Assembly (NCBI RefSeq): GCF_958295425.1
Contig: NC_081152.1
Coordinates: 21,421,272-21,485,271 of the forward strand
Length of the DNA: 64,000 nt
Origin: Solea solea
Lineage: Eukaryota; Chordata; Actinopteri; Pleuronectiformes; Soleidae
Direction of reading: 5' to 3'
Position numbers and translations under genes: made by a program. Of the stretch, positions 1 through 64,000 are shown piece after piece; the stretch's first letter is position 1; each line of letters begins with the position of its first letter. The notes under the pieces are model-generated. The model made no database searches. It was given only the letters and a program-made list of their open reading frames with translations, and was not told the DNA's origin.

Positions 1-401
1 CAAATCATCTTTCTTCCTCCATTCCAACGCTCGCTGTGAATGTCAGCTGCTCACGTGTGATCGGCACGTTACATATTTGCATTGACAAGCAGCTGACAGG
101 TGTAAGTGGTAAAAGTGTGTACATGTGTCAGTGTTGGAAATGTCGCGTTACATTAGGACACACACACACACACACAGCATTGTGTTGCATTTGTATCACA
201 AAGCAAATACAGACTGGCTGTTCTGCACATGATTGAGCTCCTTTTACCCAGAGGACATTTACACACACACACACACACACACACCAGGTGAGTAAACACT
301 CCCTGAATTCAATCTGTGATTGTTTGTTCATGTCCTTTGGGTGAGAGGCACAATCTCGTCCTCGTATGTGTGTGTGTGTGAGTGTGTGTGTGTGCGCGTG
401 T

Positions 402-438
<37 letters not shown>

Positions 439-914
439 TGTGTGTGAGTGTGTGTGTGTGGAGGTCACAGGGCAGATGAGGTGCTCTGTATGCAGCTCCA
501 CATACAGACACAGAGGATAAAGCCATTCAATTAATTCCAGTCTCAGTTTAAACTTTCAGCCCCCCCCCCCCCCTCTCTCTCTCTCTTTCAATCTTTCAAT
601 CTTTCAAACCTTTTTTTTACATGAATTGTGAAACAGCTCAGCAGAATTTTTATTTATTTATTTATTTATGTATTTATCTTTTTAAAGGTTCAATTTTAAC
701 GATTTAAAGCTGACACTACAGCTGACAGCACGAGAGCATCCAGGCTGGTGCAGGGATCCACTTATACTCATGTAAAGCTGCTGTACGCAGGATATTTTTG
801 GCATTATTGATCAACAGTTTATATAAATAACTTTTTCAGCTTAATATGAATCAAGTCAAGACTTCTTCGCCTCTGCTACACTCAAAAAACTGATTTTAGC
901 CAATTCACTTCTAC

Positions 915-1290
915 ATCTTTACGTCTTTATCTCACTGTCACACAGATGTTTGTAAAGCACTCACTCTCCCACACCAAACTCCATGAAGAAAATCAGTGAT
1001 TTTAACATCACACACACAGGAGTTGTTGATCCACTGCTGCCTCCATCACTACATTCAAATGTGTTATTTAATATATTCTGCATTTGAAATCCTTTGTTCA
1101 GATTGACCTCAGTGACAGAAAGTGACCACACGAGGCAGCAGAGGACCAGCAGCTCCTGTGTCCCTGCAGCTTAAATCACTGATTTTCTCTATGAGGTTTG
1201 GTGTGGGAGAGTGAGTGCTTTACAAACTTCAGTTTCCTGTTGGAAACGTGTGTCTCACAGTGAGATAAAGACGTGAAACATGTTCCTAAG
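915..1290. mobile_element. Long-inverted-end MITE-like family, copy 1
   Basis: The left end (ACGTCTTTATCTCACTG, then CACTCACTCTCCCACACC) and the right end (GGTGTGGGAGAGTGAGTG, then CAGTGAGATAAAGACGTG) are reverse complements over about 100 bp. The centre is non-coding (CCTCAGTGACAGAAAGTGACC). Related copies occur at 10038-10333, 10925-11205, 11255-11490, 20088-20168 and 29861-30218. There is no transposase. Confidence 0.75.
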
Positions 1291-2429
1291 ATATACTTAG
1301 ATAGACTTAAACTAGTGTAGATTTTCTTAGATAAGTCTTTTGTTGAGTATGTTCAAGTATCGCAGAGGTTCTGTTTCTGTGTTCCGGTCACGTCAGATCA
1401 TCTCTGCTCTCCTCATAATTATCCGTACTTATTATAATCAGTGTCGTTGTCATTATCATCAGCTTTCTGCAGACTCTCCTGTATTTTCCTCTGAGGGAAA
1501 ATGAAAACAGACGGAGTCTCTCGCTCTGTTTGAAGGTTGGTGAACGAGGCCGCGGCTTCACTTGCCCTCTCGCTTGTTTCTTTTTTTCACAACGCCGTCT
1601 TCATCTGAATACAAAGCAGCTGCAGCCATTTTCCACTGCTCGCTGAGCAGCACAGAGGAATGATTCGGTGTTACAGTACAGCCCGAGGCAACGCCACCTC
1701 TAATCCACACACCGGAGAGGAAAGTACATCTGAAAACCACCTTAATTAATCCGTGGAGCCTGTTTAGTTCAGTCAGTGCCTAAAATAGATGAAACTCAAC
1801 AAGCTAATGAACACGGCAGTCTGTGGTTCTGCTGTTGTTTCCAGCAGCTGGAGGGAAAAGTTCACTTTGAAGGCAGCGGCACCAACACACAAACTCAAAC
1901 ACGTGTAACGGTGAAGGTTAGAAAACACTTGGACCAAGACTTTGAAATAATAATTCTTAATATAACACGTGTGGAATGTGCTGCCGTGGGCCCTTTAATG
2001 TGCTGTATATAGCATTTAATTGTGAGTAAAGAATTTGATAGCTTTCTTTATGTCCTTATTATTGATTATGTTTCTTATCACTCTTTTATTTTACACCGCT
2101 GAATCAAGGCAGACATTCTCTGTAACTATGCGTTTACTCATGGGAAATAAAGTCAACTGTAGCTGGAAGATCTACATGAACCTGCATTTAAATACACCAT
2201 GGAAGGCTGTCACGATCCTGGCCGTAGTTTTCAGAAATACTCCTTTTCACTGACCTGCAGCAGATGAAAGTGAGTCATTCTTCTGTTGTGTGAAGTTGTC
2301 AGTTGTCTGTGTCCTCAACACGTTTTTTTAATGCATTTATTTCTGGAAAACATGTTTAATGTCGTAGTTGAGTTGCACGTAAACATCTGTTTTCAGTTTA
2401 ATCAGTAGGTGTTGACAGCAAAAATCAGT

Positions 2430-2960
2430 AGCTGCTGTTGTCGCTATTTTAGCTGTTGTTGTATCTTTAGTAGCTGTAGTTCTTGTTGTTGTAGCTGTAG
2501 CTGTTTTAGCTGCTGTTGTTGTCACTGTTGTTATTGTAGCTACAGTAGCCGTAACTGTTGTTGTGGCTGTAGCTGTTGTTGTAGCTGTTTTAGCTACAGC
2601 AGTAGCTGCTGTTGTTGTCGCTGTAGCTGTTTTAGCTGTTGTTGTAGCTATTTTAGCTACAGTAGTAGCTGCTGTTGTTGTCGCTGTAGCTGTTTTAGCT
2701 GTTGTTGTAGCTTTAGTAGCTGTAGCCACAACAACAGCTACAACAACAAGAGCTACAGCTACTGTAGCTTCCCTTGTAGCTGTTTTAGCATTTTTTGTAC
2801 AGTAGCTGTTGTTGTAGCTGTAGCTACTGTAGCTGTTTAAGCTGCTGTTGTTGTAGCTGTAGCTACTGTAGCTGTTGTAGCTGTTGTTGTTGTAGCTGTA
2901 GCTACTGTAGCTGTTTTAGCTGCTGTTGTTGTAGCTGTAGCTACTGTAGCTGTTTAACTG
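2430..2960. repeat. GTTGTAGCTGTAGCT-type minisatellite
   Basis: Imperfect trinucleotide-phased repeat. Its last part has clear units of about 39 bp (TGTAGCTACTGTAGCTGTTT). Open frames rich in Cys/Ser, Ala/Val or Thr in several phases are by-products of the 3-bp phasing. Confidence 0.9.
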
Positions 2961-4392
2961 CAGGTGTCATGGCGTCATCGACCTCCCCCTCCTGTCTCTG
3001 TGGGAGTTGTCCCAACACAAGAGCGGCTTCTCTGTCGTTTCCATAGAGACCACACATCCAACTGTGTCCTGTCAAACAGGCTAATTGGTTAATGAAGTGC
3101 ATGATGACACTCGACCACAATGACAGAGAGAGAGAGACAAACTCACACACAGACACACACACACACAGAGAGGGAGAGAGTATGAGGGAATGTGGTCGTC
3201 ACACACATTTTTTATTTAATATTACCCCCCCCCCCCCCTCCCCCGTTCCCCTGCCTCCCCCCTCAGTAATCAGTTCTGCCTTAATCAATTAGCAGGATGA
3301 GGAGCAGCGGAGGGAACAGGTGCAGCTAAATGTTAATGAATTCCTCCGTGAACACTGTCACAGTAACAGTCACTGAATATTTAAACTGCTCGTTGACCCG
3401 ATCACACACACACGCACATGCACACACGCACATGCACACGCACACACGCACGCATGCACACACACACACACACACACACTCCATCAGTGTATATTAATAC
3501 TGTCCCAATCAGATTAGTCTATGTTAATTTTTTTCTTTTATGATTTAATTACTTTACATTTTAAAGTTCTGTTTCCTGCCCCTCAGGACCACAATGTAAA
3601 TAAGTCATGTGACATGTTTGTGTTACTTTCAGTGCTATAAGTATATGTTTTTTGTAAAAATGTAATTGATTCATCCAATAGAATCAATCAGCCAATTAAG
3701 AAAGTAAACCAGTTTTAAATCATTTGAAATGTTGGTAAAACGCCACAGAACAAACAAGAAATACCTTCACATAAGTTTAAATTGAGAAAATAAGTAAACA
3801 AAAATGTTGGGCTGACTGTTTGAAATCCCAGCCGTAAGAAAAGATAAATATGTGAGTATAAAAGTACAAATGTGCTCTATGACAACGTCGTTTTAATCTA
3901 AAAGCTACCACACACTCTTTTCACACCTATGTCAAAGTTTTCTTTTTTGTGTTTTTATTTGTGTTTATCGATGATTCTCACGTCAATAACTCATGTAAAC
4001 ACAACACGTGAACGATTCCCTGGTGCTAAAGCTAATGCTAACTTGGTTCAGAGTAAATACAGCAAACAAAAAAGCTTAAATCAAATAGCAAACACTAATG
4101 TCGGGAGATTTTTCGCAGCTGATTGGTTTGTGTTAAATTACCCAAAGCAAATTTTAACTTGTTAAACCATGTCGTTAGCATCTATTAGCATCTCACTAAC
4201 ACTGTCAAAACTCCCCTACGAGTAAGGGCGCTAACTCTAACTGTTATTTTTTTTTAATATAGTGTCGTAAGCGTGTTCACACTGATGATGTCATCGTCCA
4301 TGAATGATAAAATATGTGATGAGATGCAGAAAAGACGACGTTTGTTCATTTCTTAAGTCATTAATCTTGATTTTTTTATTACACACACAGAG

Positions 4393-4424
<32 letters not shown>

Positions 4425-4470
4425 CGTGGTTGTGGTTGATAGCCGCTGCAGAACACACCAGGGGCTGAGC

Positions 4471-4518
<48 letters not shown>

Positions 4519-4569
4519 TGAGTCAGAGGTGGGTTGTTAACATGCAAATAAAGTAATTAAGATTCATGC

Positions 4570-4604
<35 letters not shown>

Positions 4605-4680
4605 CATAAACACAAAGACACACATGCTGATACACAAGCTATTTAAAGACCCAGGCACACACAGACACACTCACAGGATA

Positions 4681-4797
4681 TTTATATACAGTATATGTAT
4701 GTATATGTATATATATATACATACATATATATGTATATGTATGTATATATAAATATACATATATGTATATATATATATATATACATGTATGTATATG

Positions 4798-4845
<48 letters not shown>

Positions 4846-4850
4846 TATAT
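4681..4850. repeat. (AT)n/(ATGT)n microsatellite
   Basis: Alternating AT with ATACATAC and GTATATGT blocks, ending in a long pure (TA)n run. Confidence 0.95.
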
Positions 4851-5513
4851 ATGTACATAGTACCTACAAACTTTAAATCCACAGATCGAGTAAATATATC
4901 ACAGACCCTGACTATAAGTGAATATAACTGATCGTAATACTGCCCCCTGGTGCTTTTTTAATGGGTATTGACTTTATTCCATTACATCTTCGACTTTCTG
5001 ATAAACTTTCCCCTCATTCTACTCCAGAGGACACTTACACATCGTAATAAAAACAAAAAAACAAGATACTTACGTAGTCTGTACAACGCTGAAATTCACA
5101 GATTCCTGGCCGGCAGATAAGGGAAAACTTAAGGGAAACATACAACAATTGCGCCACTAACTTTGTCAAATATAATAAAGGTTTTATTGACGTAAAACTT
5201 TAAAACAACAATTTTAAAGTGCTTTTTAAGGATAGTTCCTGATCCATTTAGAATAATATCATTGTACACACTAGAGAATCTACTCAAACCCACATAAATA
5301 TGCTGCGGAAGGCTGTCATGACCATGCCAAACCTATAGGTGGCAGAGAGAGCCATGCAAGCCAATCAGCTTTCAGAAATCATCCTTTTCAGAGAACCTAA
5401 AATTGGGTTTGTTCTGTGTTTTCTGGACACGTGGCTACACATACACACCCTGGTTGGATTGGTATCACTCGTCCTCCACCGTCTCCTCATCTTTGTCTTT
5501 CTTTGTCTTCCAG

Positions 5514-63260
<57,747 letters not shown>

Positions 63261-63689
63261 GTAAGTCAAGATGACACAACTGTCGTGGGATTTTATTTTG
63301 ACACCACACGTGTCCAAGAGTGTCTTTCTGACGCTGTTGGGACCGCAGCCTGAGGTTCGTCACTCCCAGTTCCCACTTCTGATGTGAACGGAACACGCCA
63401 CAACACCAGGTCTGAGCGGGGCCTCAGTAATAGTAGTCACAACCGCTGACTCGTTCCAGACCCATTCAATTACAAATATATATAATATTTGAGTTACATA
63501 AAACCTTTTTATTTATTTTTTTCTTCCTAACTGTCTTTGAAATAGTGGCCAAGAACACCGCCAACACAAAAACTGTTCAAACGTCCGGTCAGCAGAACAC
63601 TGTTATTGTTGTTGACATTGTTGATTTTGTATCTTGTTTACTGCACTGTGGTTCACCCTGTGGTTTAAAAATGGGTTTTATAAAATGGG

Positions 63690-64000
63690 ATTGGTTAGTC
63701 AGACTACTGCAACGCCCTGCTAACAGGCCTCCCGACCTGGTCTTCAATCAGCCTAAAAGCTTACATGTCCCCCTCTGTCCATTGAGCTCCTCTGGTTACC
63801 CTTAGCCGCTGATGCTAGCCTACAAAGTGCTCCATGGGTCTGCTCCCACCGACTTAAATGCTCTCCTAAAGCCTCATGGTACCCGTCGACTGCTCCATTC
63901 GTCCAAGGATTGACGTCTCAAGACAATCCAGACCAGGACAGGGATGACTGTCCCTGTCCATTGTCAAGAAGCTCTTGAAGACCCAGCTCTTCCAAGAGCA
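63690..64000 (+). mobile_element. L2-like LINE 3' fragment (runs off the window)
   Basis: The + strand reads DYCNALLTGLP at about 63702 and, after frame breaks, KKLLKTQLFQE at the window end. These are standard C-terminal landmarks of fish L2-type reverse transcriptases. It lies in dcc intron 16. Confidence 0.75.

Larger units (their letters stand above)
1..5513. other. Upstream dcc intron (partial): repeats only
   Basis: I see no exon here. Contents are CA/TG runs at 158-176, 261-283 and 366-459; a poly-C/CT run at 559-590; an inverted-end element at 915-1290; a GCTGTT/GTAGCT minisatellite at 2430-2960; poly-C near 3225; CA runs near 3403-3480 and 4381-4600; and an AT tract at 4681-4850. 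The remainder is AT-rich sequence without recognisable features. Confidence 0.7.

Overview
The window is vertebrate genomic DNA, almost certainly from a teleost fish. Three things show this: widely spaced GT-AG exons of a vertebrate netrin receptor, very dense CA/TG microsatellites and minisatellites, and fish-type mobile elements (L2-like and R4/Dong-like LINEs, a DIRS-type fragment, Tc1, hAT, and a tRNA-derived SINE). I cannot name the species.

The backbone is one host gene on the + strand, dcc (netrin-1 receptor DCC). Sixteen internal exons between 5514 and 63260 join without a frame break into 812 codons (2436 nt). They encode fibronectin type III domains 3 to 6, the juxtamembrane stalk, the transmembrane helix, and most of the cytoplasmic tail. 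The tail portion covers the P1 and P2 conserved regions and the LxVD caspase-type site. Exons for the N-terminal Ig domains and FN1-2 lie upstream of the window. The last exon, with the P3 motif and stop codon, lies downstream. By count the sixteen exons fit exons 13-28 of the 29-exon mammalian gene. The cytoplasmic sequence identifies DCC rather than its paralogue neogenin.

The largest intron (30361-49616, between the stalk exon and the transmembrane exon) holds a nested array of three intronless TRIM-family E3 ubiquitin ligase genes on the same strand as dcc (ATGs at 32596, 36949 and 41635). Copies 1 and 2 are intact at 554 aa. Copy 3 has lost a RING zinc ligand (C28W) and has a TAG codon at the start of PRY-SPRY. 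The array grew by tandem duplication of a 4.4-4.7 kb unit. That unit also carries a dead Tc1 transposon joined to a dead R4/Dong-type LINE. A diverged fragment of a further unit, split by a hAT-like element, follows copy 3.

The other introns are filled with repeats. These include an 18-bp minisatellite of about 79 units (22976-24398) ending in a perfect hairpin, a DIRS fragment, several copies of a family with long inverted ends, a 351-bp-period tandem repeat, and many simple repeats. Several of these sit at splice sites: (TG)28 abuts the acceptor of exon 4, a 174-nt pure purine tract follows the donor of exon 2, and a 10-bp minisatellite precedes exon 12. The exon 5 acceptor region keeps the DCC long/short alternative acceptor arrangement with a YCAY (NOVA-type) cluster upstream. 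I found no RNA genes, no CRISPR array, and no completely unknown gene system.
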